A stretch of DNA of 64,000 nucleotides, taken from contig MNCI01028408.1 in NCBI GenBank assembly GCA_015680685.1, positions 1 to 64,000 on the forward strand, written 5' to 3'. This DNA comes from Gnetum montanum. Lineage: Eukaryota > Streptophyta > Gnetopsida > Gnetales > Gnetaceae. Each line of letters starts with the position of its first letter. Position 1 is the first letter of the stretch. Position numbers and translations under genes: made by a program. The notes under the pieces are model-generated. The model had not been told where the DNA came from. It did no database searches and saw only the letters and a list, made by a program, of their open reading frames with translations. Shown piece after piece: positions 46,500-58,140 of the stretch.

Positions 46500-47232
46500 T
46501 ACAAACTATAGATTGAAAAATTGTATGAGATCAACAACTTGACAATCCTTTTTATAAATCAAATCAAAAAATGTAAACAAATCAATGCAAGAATTAGATT
46601 AAAATCATTGACATTAGCAACGGAGAGAAGTTATATCTACTCAAGTTGGTGGTAGCATTTTCTATCTTTTTATGTAAGAGCTTGGTTATAGTGAAAGTTC
46701 AAATATAAAAATTTTAGTTTTTGGAAAGCATCAGAATTAGTAATAAAAAATATGTTAAAGTAAAAAAATCAATAAAAATATAAGCCTAATGTTTAAAATA
46801 TTGGGTGTTTTAAAGATCACAATAAATCAACAAGTTTGGGAAAAATCACATCTAAAAACATTTATTTCTTTCTTAAAAGAAGGTTTATTATAAAAGCCAT
46901 GTTGACTCAAGTCACGTTGGTAAAAGTCATGTTTACTTCAAACTACATCAAAACATGTATCAAACATAAATAAGTCAATTTTGGAAAAGCAGTTAGAAAC
47001 ACAATATATGTAATCAAAAAATAATGAAATGAAATGAAACTTTATTACATCCAAAGATGCATAGGATCTATTATACATATATTACTTTTTCATGTAAAGT
47101 AAAGATAGAAACATCAAAATCAAATTATATAGGCCTTTTGCTATAACATTATAATAGTATCTCAAATTGGTAGTCATAGCATAAGAAAGAAACACATGTA
47201 ACTTATCTTCTAAGGATCCTGATATATACAAC
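46500..47232. repeat. Segment B, left part
   Basis: Collinear with 32,098-32,990 of segment A (with one deletion), ending at the gypsy-C target duplication. Examples are 'gtaagagctt.gttatagtgaaa', 'tttagtttttgga', 'aaatcaacaagtttggg' and 'cataagaaagaaacacatgtaact'. Confidence 0.88.
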
Positions 47233-48153
47233 TGATGAGTGACAAGGTACCCCTATGCTCAACCATACGAATATGAGCATTTCACGCATGATTCGATCGA
47301 ATTACAAGGACTAAGTGCTTATGCACCCTTGTGGAACAAGGATGGGTTGGTTGATCATTGTCTTCCCAAGCTTACCTGTATGTCATGATTGTATGGTTAA
47401 GTAAGCTTGAGGCATATGATTTTTATAGCTTTTATGTTTTTATGTCCTATGCTAGTAGGGAAGGAGAGAGGTAACTAAGTGACTAATTTAACTTAACTAC
47501 TCATTAACTAAGTTCTAACTAATCCTAATGCTAGCATCCATTCCCACTTGATGTACACATCCTAAACCAATGCAACATTGTTGGGATTACCAAACACTAA
47601 TCGTTACTGGGTTACCAAGCATTACACACATGCTCAAAGTGGTCGTGCTTGTGTAATTTAACAATTTTCTTAATTGATCAAAATGAATTGTTGTGCTAAT
47701 AATAGAAATGTAAAGTGCATAAAATAAAATAAANATAAATGCATAAGAAAATAAAATAAAATAAATGCATAAGAAAATAAAATAAAATAAATGCGTAAGA
47801 AAACAAATCTCAAGTGCTGCAAGGATGAATCAAAGAGCTCGTCTTTATTGCCATACACAAGGTGTGCTCAGGTTCACAATGCTCAAATAAAGATCTATCC
47901 ACACTTAGACATCTTATTATAGGCACTTGGAAAATACTCTAACTTTCAAACAGACTACAAGATTTCCACTACTTAACTTCTAAAAGACTTCCTTTTCCAA
48001 TTGTGTGCCTCGGCACTATATTTATAGGCTTGGGAGCAACTACTCTAATAATTAGAATAAACCACTAGAGTAACTGCTCTAATAATTAGAATAAACCACT
48101 AGAGTAACTACTCTAATAATTAGAATAAACTACTAGAGTAACTGCTCTCATCA
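47233..48153 (-). repeat. gypsy-C 3' LTR
   Basis: 921 bases, TGATGAGTGACAAGG to CTGCTCTCATCA in plus orientation. About three 32-base tandem copies of 'ctctaataattagaataaac' plus 'cactagagtaact' lie at the U3 end (about 48,030-48,147). An A/T repeat 'aaataaaataaatgcataag' is expanded at 47,720-47,800. One ambiguous base at 47,734. Confidence 0.95.
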
Positions 48154-48170
48154 TACCCCCACAACTGAAT
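48154..48170 (-). promoter_or_regulatory. gypsy-C polypurine tract
   Basis: On the minus strand 'TTGTGGGGGTA' abuts the LTR start TGATGAGAG. The G-run is the expected primer for plus-strand synthesis. Confidence 0.75.
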
Positions 48171-49900
48171 GAAAACTCGTCCTCGAGTTTCTTACAAAAT
48201 ACTGGGAAGATATGGGATTATTGACTAACTGACAACTGATGGTGGAATGGGATGATAGACTCAATGTGCCCAATGATGAATCAATAAGTATATTACAACA
48301 TTGTGGTGAAAATTCATACATAAATGACATCCAAGCTTTTATTTGGTAGCTTGAATAGAGAGAGAGAGAGAGAGAGAGAGAAATAAGATGGAGCATGTTG
48401 CCACCAATGCGGAGATTGTGCCTTTTGTTGTTTATCCATAGCCATGCCATCAAAATTGCTCCTTTCATAAATGCTCCAATTTCGGTCCATATGGGGTGCT
48501 TCCTCCAAGCCCATTCCATTGTTTGTATGATTTCCATGTACACACACAACACAATCACAAATGAGCAAGGATAGATAATCCACAATGTAGTTGATACCTT
48601 GCCTCAATATGAAACACATTGGCTAAGTTGGGGTTATGCCAGAAACTGGTTCAGAGATTTATCACTAGAAACTACCCAAGGTGTAGGGGTTAGGCAATTA
48701 GTAAAATGAAAAAAATTGAAAAATTTGTGCCAAGGCCCCCATGACTAAGAGGAAACTTTCAATATCTATAAGATGGAAAAATATGAGGAACAAGAAATAT
48801 GGGAAAAAGAACAATGGCAACACCAATAAAATGGATGCCATGGATGGGGATAAACAAGAAATCATTGATTTCAAGATATGTTTAAGGAAAAGGAAGTTAA
48901 CAATTGCATCAAAAAGAAATGCCAATGGATCCTCCCAAAAGCAGGCTCATGCCCTTTATGCCCTCACAAACTCACAAACCAAAGAGTCCATAGGCTCTAG
49001 AAATGTCATTTGGAAGTAAGAGTTAAAAAATTACCCACAAGAATTCACCAAGGAAAAACAATGCATCAATCTAGAAATACACTAATGATAGAATCAACAA
49101 TGTGATGGAAAAATAGGAAAAGATATGGAGAGGAGAAAATGAAATGTAATCCCAAGAACAAGGTTGTGTAAAGTCCCTTATGTATTTTATGGTTAATGTG
49201 ATTGAGTAGAACTCATCCGAAATCCAGACTCAAACGAACCACATCCAATGACCTCGCATCAACACACTTGACCAATCCATCCACTTGAAGCAACAAGAAT
49301 GCTTCCACAAAGAGTCACCATCATTCTGAGGAGAGCGAGATGAAGAAGTAGGAAGCGAGAAAGGGCCTTAGTTAGAGGGAACCTTCAAGCATGGGTAAGA
49401 TGTCTTTCCAGTTCCATAACTAGTGCTTGTAGCCCATATTGTTTTATTATGTCTAAGGGGTTTGTTTTGAATTCTCATAGTTTTTTTGTTTTTTTTTCTT
49501 TTTCCTGAGAACCACACTATGCAAAGACTTATTTTTATTCACTCAGCTTCCTGATATTTGAACAATGTTAGAATGGTAGAAAACCCAAGAAAAAGCATCC
49601 AAGCACCCAAGAGAATGGCTAGCACAAATGCATTGAATCCCCTTAAAGGCACACACTTTTCATCCTTTAAGTCTTTCCTTGATTTGAAAAATACCCAGCC
49701 ACCAATTCATTAACAAGTTTACTTAGAAAAAAGAGACTATACAGTTCCAAGCCAAAGGAGACCATAGAGTTGTATGNAACAGTTAGCATAGGTGGCCATC
49801 TCTCCCACAACTAAGTTGGAAGGAGGAAATCCAAAATAGTGAGCAGGGTTATCCACTAACAAAGGTAGCATGTGTACTGGCTATCCTAAGCTCATGAAAA
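48171..49900 (-). other. gypsy-C region between integrase and 3' LTR
   Basis: About 1.7 kb with no recognised domain. It has an (AG)n tract at 48,357-48,381. Minus-strand frames at 48,151-48,585 (144 codons) and 48,314-48,619 overlap each other and the (AG)n tract and are not convincing. A Lys/Asn-rich plus-strand frame at 48,741-49,019 is likewise unrecognised. Athila-type elements often have a third (env-like) gene here, and I cannot show one. Confidence 0.4.
48357..48381. repeat. (AG)n microsatellite
   Basis: Uninterrupted run of AG dinucleotides in the 3' region of gypsy-C. Confidence 0.97.
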
Positions 49901-51220
49901 GGTTTGGTTTGTTGCACGTTGACCAAAAGTTTCTTGTCTGGGCTCTCAAGTTTTTATATTTTTATGGCCCCTGAAGGAAAAGTTGCGTAAATAATATAAG
50001 ATCCTTTCCATAGTATTTGAAATTTAGTACATTGTGGCACATGTGTGGGATTCCAATAGAGAACCTTATCTCTCGATTGATATTTAACTTTCCTAATCCT
50101 TAGGTCATGATGTTGCTTATTGAATGCCTTGTGCAAATCATTAGATGATAACATAGCTAGTCATTTTTCATCTAGCAAATTAAGGATTATTAATCATTGT
50201 TTCTATGATAGGTCAAGATCAAGGTTGAGGTCACATGCCGTGGATAGTGTATGGAGCTTAGTTTGAATGGGAAGTGTTGGTAATTTACCATACACTAACT
50301 CATAGGGAGAGTAGCCTGTAGGGAATTTCCATGTGGAGCATTATTCCCAAAGAGCATCATTCAGTTTATTGCTCCAGTCTCATCTAAACTTATTAATGGT
50401 TCTTGTCAATATCTTAATAATCTCTCTGTTGGTATCTTTTTCTTGATTGTTCGCTTAGGGGTGGTATGGTGTAGTCAATTTATACTCAACACCTAAGCAT
50501 TGCATTAATTTTTGAAAAGTTGCACCTGCAAAGTATATGCAATTATCTAAAATAAGTGCATGTAGCACAAGAAACCTATTTATGATTTGTTGTTGAAAAA
50601 ATCATGTAGCTGTAGATGATGTACAATCTTTAACAGCAACTTCTTCGGCCCATTTTGTTAGGTAATCAATGGCAACAATAATATAAGCTTTTCCATTGGA
50701 CATTGGTGTAATCAGCCCAATAAAATCAATTCCCCAAATGTCGAAGTGTTCTAATGGTTGAATCCATTATTGTGGACCCTCCATTTTAGCAATCATTCCC
50801 TCATCACGTTGATAGAACTTACAAAATTGGACGAAACAATGGACATCCCGAAATAATGTAGGGCAATAATATCCTGCAAGCAAGATCATGATCGTTGTTT
50901 GTCTCCCAGCATAATGACCCCCATAAGGACCCTCATGAGCATCTTGGAGAACTTGCAGTTGATCTGTATTAGGAACACACCATCGAACCAAGCCATCGAG
51001 ACACACTTTGTAAGGGTTCTCACTGATCTCCATAAAGTACTTGGCTTGGTGAAGAAACTGTTGTTTCTTCTTAAGGTTTAACTCTTGTGGTGTTTGTTGG
51101 GTGAGGAGATAGGTAAGAATGCCACTATACCAGTTTGTCTCTATGGGTGATTGATTATTCACTACACTAGCAAAGAGGAATTCATTAGGGAAATGATCAA
51201 AAATTGGATACCCATGCTCA
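49901..51220 (-). pseudogene. gypsy-C integrase
   Basis: The zinc finger is in the open stretch 50,767-51,450: 'DAHEGPYGGHYAG' (both His) and 'CFVQFCKFYQ' (both Cys). The core continues at 50,760 and leftward with '[13 protein letters not shown]' (catalytic Asp), '[15 protein letters not shown]', 'ALILDNC.YF' (second Asp), a decayed third block and 'GYSPYELVYGK'. The C-terminal 'DKVLYWNP....KFQILWKGSY' is in 49,954-50,154. It would insert cDNA. Stops and a frame change break it. The ambiguous base 49,777 lies just outside. Confidence 0.9.
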
Positions 51221-51640
51221 CTGTTGTCCCATTGCAACTGAGATAAATGATCAGCAACTACATTCTCAGTGCCCTTACGATCGATCATCGTTAAATAGAA
51301 CTCTTGTAAGATTACAAGCCATTGTATGATATGAGGGCTTACCATTGTCTTATTCATAACGATCTGGATTGCACTATGATCTGTATGTATATATACTTTA
51401 TATCCCAATACATAGTGTCTACACTTTTCTAGTGCAAACACTATAGCCATTAATTATTTCTCTATGGTACTGTAGTTAAGTTGTGCACTAGCGATACTTC
51501 TACTTGCATAGTGGATGTAATAAGGATGCTTCTGTTCATCTAACTATGTAAGTATGGCTCATAAAGCATAGTTGGACACGTCAGTCATGATATGGAATGG
51601 TTTGGACCAGTTAGGATCTTGTAGAATGGGTGTTTCTACT
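51221..51640 (-). pseudogene. gypsy-C RNase H
   Basis: 'MAIVFALEKCRHYVLGYKVY' begins the open stretch at 51,450, followed by 'IHTDHSAIQIVMNK' and 'LTMIDRKGTENVVADHLSQL'. These are the gypsy RNase H motifs LA.V.A..K.R.YLLG, V.TDH.AL and I.D.KG.EN.VADHLSRL. The catalytic Asp of TDH and the final Asp of ADHLS are retained; the upstream first Asp lies in a decayed stretch near 51,560. Continuous with integrase in one frame over 227 codons. Confidence 0.92.
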
Positions 51641-52890
51641 AGCTTCTATTTCAGTGTTTGGAAAGCTAATTCACATTCCCTGGTCAACTTGAAAGGTACG
51701 TCCTTTTTCATTAATTCCACAAATGGTTTGGAAACCTTTGAAAAGTTCTCAATAAATATCCTATAGTAGCTAGTATGTCCAAGAAATGATCAAATATCTT
51801 TGACAGTTTCTAGTTGATAGGTCATTCCTTAGATAATTTTGATTTTCTCGAGGTCTACCTCTATCCTTGTGTGTAATATTTTGTACCCTAGTACTACACC
51901 TTCTTGGACCATCAAATGATTTTTCTATTAGTTGAGCCTCAAATTGGTTTCTACACATCTTTTTTAACACTTACTCCAACCCATCCAAGGCTTGATCAAA
52001 GTTTTCTCCATAAGTGGAGAAGTCGTCCATAAAGACCTCCATGCCATTCTCTATATGCTATTGGAATATGCTTAGAATTAGTCGTTGAAATGTTGTAGGG
52101 GCATTGCACAAGCCAAAAAACATCTGTTTGTATGCGAAAGTTCCCCAAGGACTGGTGAATGTAGTCTTAGCTTAGTCTTCTGGGGCTATTTGTATTTGAT
52201 TATATCCTCTTTATCCATCCAGAAAACTGTAATAGCAATGCCCTGCAATGGTGTCTAAGTCTTCATGAAAAAATGGCAATGAAAAGTGATCTTTGAATGT
52301 TGTCATATTTAGTAGCTTGAAATCTATGCACACCCTCCATTTTCCTTCCTTTTTAAGCACAATAACTAAGGGGCTAACCCACTCGCTATCAGCAATGGGG
52401 TATATAAACCCAACCTTGAGATGGTGTTCGATTTCTTGCTTAACTACTTACTTGAGCTTAGGGTTGAATCGTCTCTATGGTTGTCTTCAAGGCTTCATAG
52501 AGGGGTTAGTGTAAATTCTATGTTGGCATATCCTAGGATCTATTCCAATTAATTTGGGATATGACTAAGTAAAGGCTTCTGAGCATTTATTTATTACCTT
52601 CAGCAATTCTTATTTCTATTGAGGAGCAAGCTTAGCATTGATAATTACTAGTTTTTCATTTTTAAGGAATGTGTATTCCATACTGGTGGGAAATGGTTTC
52701 AGCTCAAGGGGCTCTTACTTAAATTTCTCAGGGATTTCCAACTTTCTCCAGTTGATATTTTCAAGGTTAAGACTTGGAAGTTGGTGGTGGACTTGCATAA
52801 TACATCTATGCTATCGATGTAAGCACAAGTCAAACCCTTAGTTGGTTCCATGCATATGACTGAACTGCTTTCTTGATCAAGTATCAACCA
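51641..52890 (-). pseudogene. gypsy-C reverse transcriptase
   Basis: Blocks in order: 'EIEHHLKVGFIYPIADSEWV', then 'SPLVIVLKKEGKWRVCIDFK', 'LLN.TTFKDHFSLPF', a decayed 'DG.RGYNQIQIAPED', 'TTFTSPWGTFAYKQMFFGLC', 'NAPTTFQR', and the catalytic box 'VFMDDFSTYG' at 52,007-52,036 (F-M-D-D, both Asp retained). The order and motifs match Athila/Tat RTs. Several nonsense codons and one or more frameshifts inactivate it. Several are explained by C-to-T change (for example CAA to TAA in 'ED.AKTTF'). Confidence 0.92.
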
Positions 52891-53184
52891 CTAGGTTTAT
52901 TCCTATCATATGGCTGCTGCATACAGACATCTTTGTATGTTAATCACTTATGCACATTGATTGCATGCAGGCAATGCTAAACTTTGCACAAACCATGACC
53001 TCTACACGCAATTACACCCTGTGTCACTGTATGCGATGCACAGAAATTTCTTCTTCTTGGTCTTTCTGAATGTATTTTCCTTTGATATTTCTACGGAAAG
53101 ATCATGCATTCTTAGGTGTGCGTCAATGGTGCTTAGCCATGATCTTCCCATTATGATTGGGAAGTCTCCCTTACGATTGTTTAC

Positions 53185-53637
53185 CTAAATCACTAGGAAG
53201 TCAGCTGGGTACAACCACCCACAAATAGTCGTAACAATATCTTCCACAGATTCAAGTGGGATAGTGATGGACTGGTTAGCCAAATCTAGATGGATGTTGC
53301 TCTTTTTCAATGGAGGTAAGTTCCAAGCCTTGTACAATTCTTGAGAAATCAAGCTGACACCAGAACTTGAATCCAAAAGAGCCTTGCACAGCACATTTTT
53401 AGCAATTTGTAAGTATATCAGAGGACTCCTAGGCTCAGAGAATTTTCTGTGAAGGTGGCTAGCTTTGATCCAATCAGTGATGGCATGTGTTAGCATGATC
53501 ATATGCATTGAGTGCAATGCTTGGGTTGAAGGGGGCTCTGAAGTTTTGATTGATATTGAGGCATCTAAGGAATTAGCCGCTTGTGATTGCAAGGGCTTGG
53601 TTGGACTATTGGTTCTAAAGAAATGTCTTTTCTTCAT
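53185..53637 (-). pseudogene. gypsy-C aspartic protease region
   Basis: A 150-codon open stretch. An N-terminal linker is followed by 'CKALLDSSSGVSLISQELYK', the Athila-type protease site (AL.DLG.SVS.(I/M)PLS.Y), where the catalytic triad reads D-S-S. Then come 'LDLANQSITIPLESVEDIV' and 'YPADFLVI', the flap and C-terminal motifs (L.LADRS...P.G..EDV, ...PVDF.V.). It is nearly complete and lies between gag and RT as expected; stops separate it from both. Confidence 0.9.
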
Positions 53638-54105
53638 GTGGTTGTTGGAACCAACAGTAGGTTGAGAGTTAACAACCCTTTTGGCATTACGTTGTGGCAG
53701 CTAGGTAGGGATTTCACCTTGCATCACAGGAGTAGGTGGTAGTGGAGCTATTGGTGTAAGAGATGTGGCTAGATGAGAAGGATGATATGCTTGCAGAATA
53801 TTGCCTCTAGAAGAGGGATTCCCATAATACTTGCAAGCTTGGTAGTAAGGTTGAGGAGTGACATAACCAATAGAGTCACGTGGGGAGATTGGGTACTACA
53901 CATAATACCCATATGGGTCAGGTTGCTAGTAAGGATATTGTTGCCTTAGTGGTGGCATTCCCCATGATTGTGGACATTGCCACTGTTGATATTACTCAAT
54001 TGGTTGTGATGGAGTTCCAATGGGATAATACATTAAGGGTTGATGGAACTATCTTGGGTTACCTTGAGGGTAAGGTAACCTTCGAGGTGTTTGCTCTTTG
54101 TTCAA

Positions 54106-56034
54106 TCATGGGTTAAGTGCATACACCCCAGACTCCTGTAGATGTGATATTATAGGGCAACATCCCTTAGGATGGTCATATTGACATATCTCGCATCCAC
54201 TATCATTATCTATTTCCGAATCCACAACCTCTTCAATGATGGCATCTTTGCCCTTACCCTTGCTACGTGCATGTTCAGCTTCTTTCTTTTTTCTTTTATT
54301 GCAATCACTACCTTGCTCTATAGACTCCTCTACTATTTTAAGAATAGTTTGAAATCTATTATCTAGGGAATCCCACATTTGGTCTACCTTTTCCGAAACT
54401 TCTGATGTCATCTTTTGGATAGGCAAAGTTTTCCTATTCACCATCTCTTCGAGTGGTGACTCTTCTTCATCCTCACAAAATCTTACTCTCCTTTTCTGAA
54501 GGGAAGGATCTCGGTTATACTCTTCTGCACTTTCTCTCTTCCATAGCTCGTCTTCTTCCTTAGCAACTTGCTCTAATAGTCTTTGAATTTGATGGGACCT
54601 AAGCTCGGATAGTCTTCCTTGGGCATAAGTCCCAATGATTTTTCTTGTTTCATGCCTAAGGCCATCCATGAGATGGCATAGTTGATCCCTTGGCAAACAA
54701 CCATGGCCAGGAAAATGGTGTAATAGTGCATAATATAGGTCCATGGCAGCATCCAAGGATTCATGTCCTCCTTGTTTCCAACCTTGGATTTGCTTTCGCA
54801 AGTTAGACACTTGGGAGTATGTTTGGTACATGTCATTAAATAGTTCTAACATAGTACTCCACCTATGAATGGATTTTGGTTCTAAAGACCAGTACCAGCT
54901 TTCTTCTTCTTTAACTAGTGTTCGTGAAAATAGCTTAAGTTTTTTCCATTCATTCTCTATGTTTTGTAAGGCACATGCATCATGGAATGCTTGTAAATGA
55001 TTCTGAGGATCAGTGTTGTATCTCCCTTCAAATCCTAGGATGTTCTTCATATCTAATCTCTTGATCCTACTATTTTTCTGATGCCTTTTTGGAATTGTAA
55101 CAGCCTCAATTATGTCCAACATACTTCGAGTAGCGAGTAGGGATTCATCATGATTGTCTCGTCCATGGCATCTATGATGCCTATGTTGTTCCCTACTCTC
55201 CCTTCTTCTATGTTGTGACTCTTTAGAGTGCCCTCATCCCCTTTCCTAGTTGTTTCATCTATAACTTCCACTTTTCCTACCTTTATCCTCATGGTCTTTT
55301 TCCTAATGACTACATCCAAATATTGAAGGAGAAGGTGAAGGAGATGATAAAGGTGAAGAAGAAGGAGAACCGTCATCATGACAATGTCTGCTACCTTCTC
55401 TTTTGTGGTCTCAACCCCGATCGTGATTGCGATCAGAATGTCCACCTTTATCATGAGTTCATGTTCCTTTTTTAGATCCTTTGTGCCTATGGGTATCAAA
55501 ACCTAGGTTATGAATAGTGGAATGAAGGTTCTGATACACAACCCCTTGGCCAAAGTCAAGGAGAAGAACATCGTTGTGTGGCCGACTGCTTGAGATAGGT
55601 TCACCACCCTCATTTTCGCTTAAGACATGTGGGGCATCCTGGGACCACTTACCCTTCAAAGACTTATGATGTCTCTCCTATTGCAAGTCTCTTTGATGTT
55701 GTGCCTCTGTGGAATTGTATTCTCTCAAGTCATGGTCTTGCACAACGTATTCTGCGTGTAAGTGCAGCATGCCAATTCATGTGAGAGCACGAAGAAGCAT
55801 GCTTGGGATAGAATGATTGGGAGGTAACACTATGTTACCGTCTAAGTCTCACTAATGCAGTTGTTCATCTTGATGGAGGATAAAGGTAAAGTCTAGTATA
55901 TACTCATTGGGATGAATATATACCACTCGAACTTGTTGAGGGATTGGTGGATCAACGTCATGTGTATTACTCTGCCGATTGTTTCCTATTTTAGACCTAG
56001 GCAGTGAGGCACTTTCTTACAAAGAAGGAGACAT
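54106..56034 (-). pseudogene. gypsy-C gag, single frame with nonsense codons
   Basis: From an ATG at 56,034 to a stop at 54,106 one frame can be followed without frameshift, about 640 codons, but with several nonsense codons. N-terminal: 'VVYIHPNEYILDFTFILHQD', which also occurs in gypsy-D. Middle: a Ser/Pro and Arg/His-rich stretch. C-terminal (54,106-55,122, 338 codons, open): retrotransposon gag core with 'FEGRYNTDPQNHLQAFHDAC' and 'WYWSLEPKSIHRWSTMLELF', a coiled-coil-like charged tail, and 'CEICQYDHPKGCC', a zinc-knuckle-like motif. Stops at 55,459 and in the Arg-rich part are TGA for CGA or TAG for CAG, a C-to-T pattern. Confidence 0.9.
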
Positions 56035-56151
56035 ACTTGTCTGTTCAATGTGCAATGTATTCTTATTTATTATTTTCTTAATCAACCCTAAGGGTTCGTT
56101 CCAACGATGTGAATGATTTCCTATGTTCTAGTTATCACACAAAAAACTAAG

Positions 56152-56169
56152 TTCCTAGCAACAATGCCA
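56152..56169 (-). promoter_or_regulatory. gypsy-C primer-binding site (tRNA-Asp type)
   Basis: Minus-strand TGGCATTGTTGCTAGGAA, one base after the LTR. It matches the Athila/Tat site TGGCGCCGTTGCCGGGGA with changes that are mostly C-to-T or G-to-A. Confidence 0.85.
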
Positions 56170-56170
56170 A

Positions 56171-57030
56171 TGATGAGGAGTGAGGTACCCCTACGCTCAA
56201 CCATACAAATACGAGCGTTTCATGCATGATCTAGTCAAATTCCAAGAACTAAGTGCTTATGCGCCCTTGTGGAATAAGGATGGGTTGATTGATTGTTGTC
56301 TTCCCAAGCTTACTTGTATGTCATGATTGTATGGTTAAGTAAGCTTCATGTATATGATTTTTATATTTTTTATGTTTTTATGTCCTGTGTTGGTAGGGAA
56401 GAAGAGAGGTAACTAAGTGACTAATTTAACTTAACTACTCATTAACTAAGTTCTAACTAATCCTAACGCTAGCATCCATTCCCACTTGCCGTACACATCC
56501 TGAACCAATGCAACACTACTGAGATTACCAAATGCTAATCGTTACTGGGTTAGCAAGTGTTGCACACATGCTCAAAGTGGTCATGCTTGTGTAATTTAAC
56601 GATTTGCTTAATTGATCAAAATGAATTGTTGTGCTAATAACAAAAATGTAAAGTGCATAAAATAAAATAAAATAAAATAAATACATAAGAAAACAAATCT
56701 CAAGTGTTGCAAAGATGAATCAAAGAGCTTGTCTTTATTGCCATACACAAGGTGTGCTCAGGTACACAATGCTCGAATAAAGATGCGTCCACACTTAGAC
56801 CTCCTGCTGCGGGCACTTAGAAAATACTCTAACTTTCAAATAGACTATAAGAGTTTCGCTACTTGACTGCTAAAAGACTTCCTTTCCCAATTGTGTGCTT
56901 GGGCACTATATTTATAGGCTTGGGAGCAACTACTCTAATAATTAGAGTAACCACTCTAATAATTAGAATAAACCGCTAGAGTAACTACTCTAATAATTAG
57001 AATAAACGGTTAAAGTAACCACTCTCATCA
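56171..57030 (-). repeat. gypsy-C 5' LTR
   Basis: 860 bases, plus-strand TGATGAGGAGTGAGG to ACTCTCATCA. It aligns closely with 47,233-48,153. 'tatatttataggcttggga' on the plus strand (minus-strand TATAAATATA at about 56,910) is the likely TATA box of the element. It has fewer 'ctctaataattaga' units and fewer 'ataaaataaa' units than the 3' LTR. Confidence 0.95.
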
Positions 57031-57035
57031 ACAAC

Positions 57036-58140
57036 CTACAAATGCGCTCTTCTTGGAGAACTTGAATTCATCTTCCACTTTCAATTTTACGATGATGAGA
57101 ACTTAAGCAAAACTTACTAATAGTATTCCTATACTTAATGAGAATCATAGCTGAGAGATATTGAGCTTCTACATCTAGTTTATTAGATCTAATTTGGTGT
57201 AAATAAAATTGCCTTTTGCCTTTCACATTAACCCACTTTGGTATTAAAATCTTTTACAAATTGAAAATATATAACATGTATTAAAATATATAAATTAATA
57301 AATTATAAATAGAATACATGAAATAAAACATATGTAATGCTACGTGGACACTCATTTGAGGCCTTAAATGAGGAGTAATCCATATACATTATTAATATTT
57401 TGCTATGGTTGACTATTTTTAAAAACAATGTTACAAATAACTTTTCTAGAACAAGATTGACATTAATGGATATTAATTTTCATAATATATTGTAGCAAAT
57501 CATAGTTTTCATGTGTACGGTAAAATCGATAAAATTTGATTTAAATTATTTTGGATGGACAAGTGTCATAACATTTTTTTTATGATCGTGAATCATCACG
57601 GACCCTTCCACTACTTCGGTTGAATTGAGGTTCGAGACAATGATTAAGTCACTATCATAAATAATTATTAATAACTGTGCAAATGGTTAACCAAAGTGAA
57701 TACGAACAATTAAAAAATTTAATCATATTCCTACTTCCCGATTAGGAAAGATGGACCAGGTTTCATTATAAGCCTAATGCTTTTATAGGCTTTAGAACTT
57801 ATTGATATGCCTGATCCGATAAATAATTTTTAATGTTTTCATACGTTGCTTTTCTCACAGTGTATTAAACTTGAAAGTTATTTAAGAAGCAAAAATCATA
57901 TAATATTGTGGATAGTTTACATGTTCTATTTTGTAAAAATACATTGCGATACACACGTGGTAAATTTTCTCATTCCACCGAATTTTTTCGTACACATCTC
58001 TCGGTTCTTTTGCCCATTTCATATCTACCGAATTTTTTCGTACACATCTCTCGGTACTTTTGCCTTTGAAATTTTTCATAAGCGTTATCCCATAAAACTG
58101 CACAATGGACACGTACTGCCTTTACACTATGAGAGGTTGT
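57036..58140. repeat. Segment B, middle part
   Basis: Continues segment A homology (33,045-34,315) after gypsy-C: 'gcgctcttcttggagaac', 'tattagatctaatttggtg', 'acccttccactacttc', 'gattaggaaagatg', 'cacaatggacacgtactgcc'. It carries its own 50-base tandem duplication ('accgaattttttcgtacaca' at 57,977 and 58,027) that segment A lacks. The frame 57,846-58,145 spans that duplication and is not a recognised gene. Confidence 0.87.

Larger units (their letters stand above)
47233..57030 (-). mobile_element. gypsy-C: full-length Athila/Tat-like Ty3-gypsy retrotransposon
   Basis: A 9.8-kb minus-strand element with LTRs of 860 and 921 bases, inverted ends TGATGAG...CTCATCA and perfect 5-bp target duplications. 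Reading leftward: primer site of the tRNA-Asp-type used by Athila/Tat elements, gag, protease, reverse transcriptase, RNase H, integrase, a 1.7-kb 3' region and a polypurine tract. Coding parts carry nonsense codons and some frameshifts but far fewer than the copia elements, so it is the youngest complete insertion here. It splits segment B. The gypsy-D element at 62,631 is a relative. Confidence 0.95.
47228..57035. other. Target-site duplication ACAAC around gypsy-C
   Basis: ACAAC at 47,228-47,232 and again at 57,031-57,035, immediately outside the two LTRs. The flanks join into the uninterrupted sequence of segment A near 33,040 ('acctatagttgtgctcttc'). Confidence 0.95.

Noticed and set aside
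48151-48619. 144- and 101-codon minus-strand frames at the end of gypsy-C as an env-like gene
   Set aside because: The two frames overlap, both run through the (AG)n tract giving Ser/Leu repeats, and one runs into the LTR. There is no clear signal peptide or transmembrane layout.
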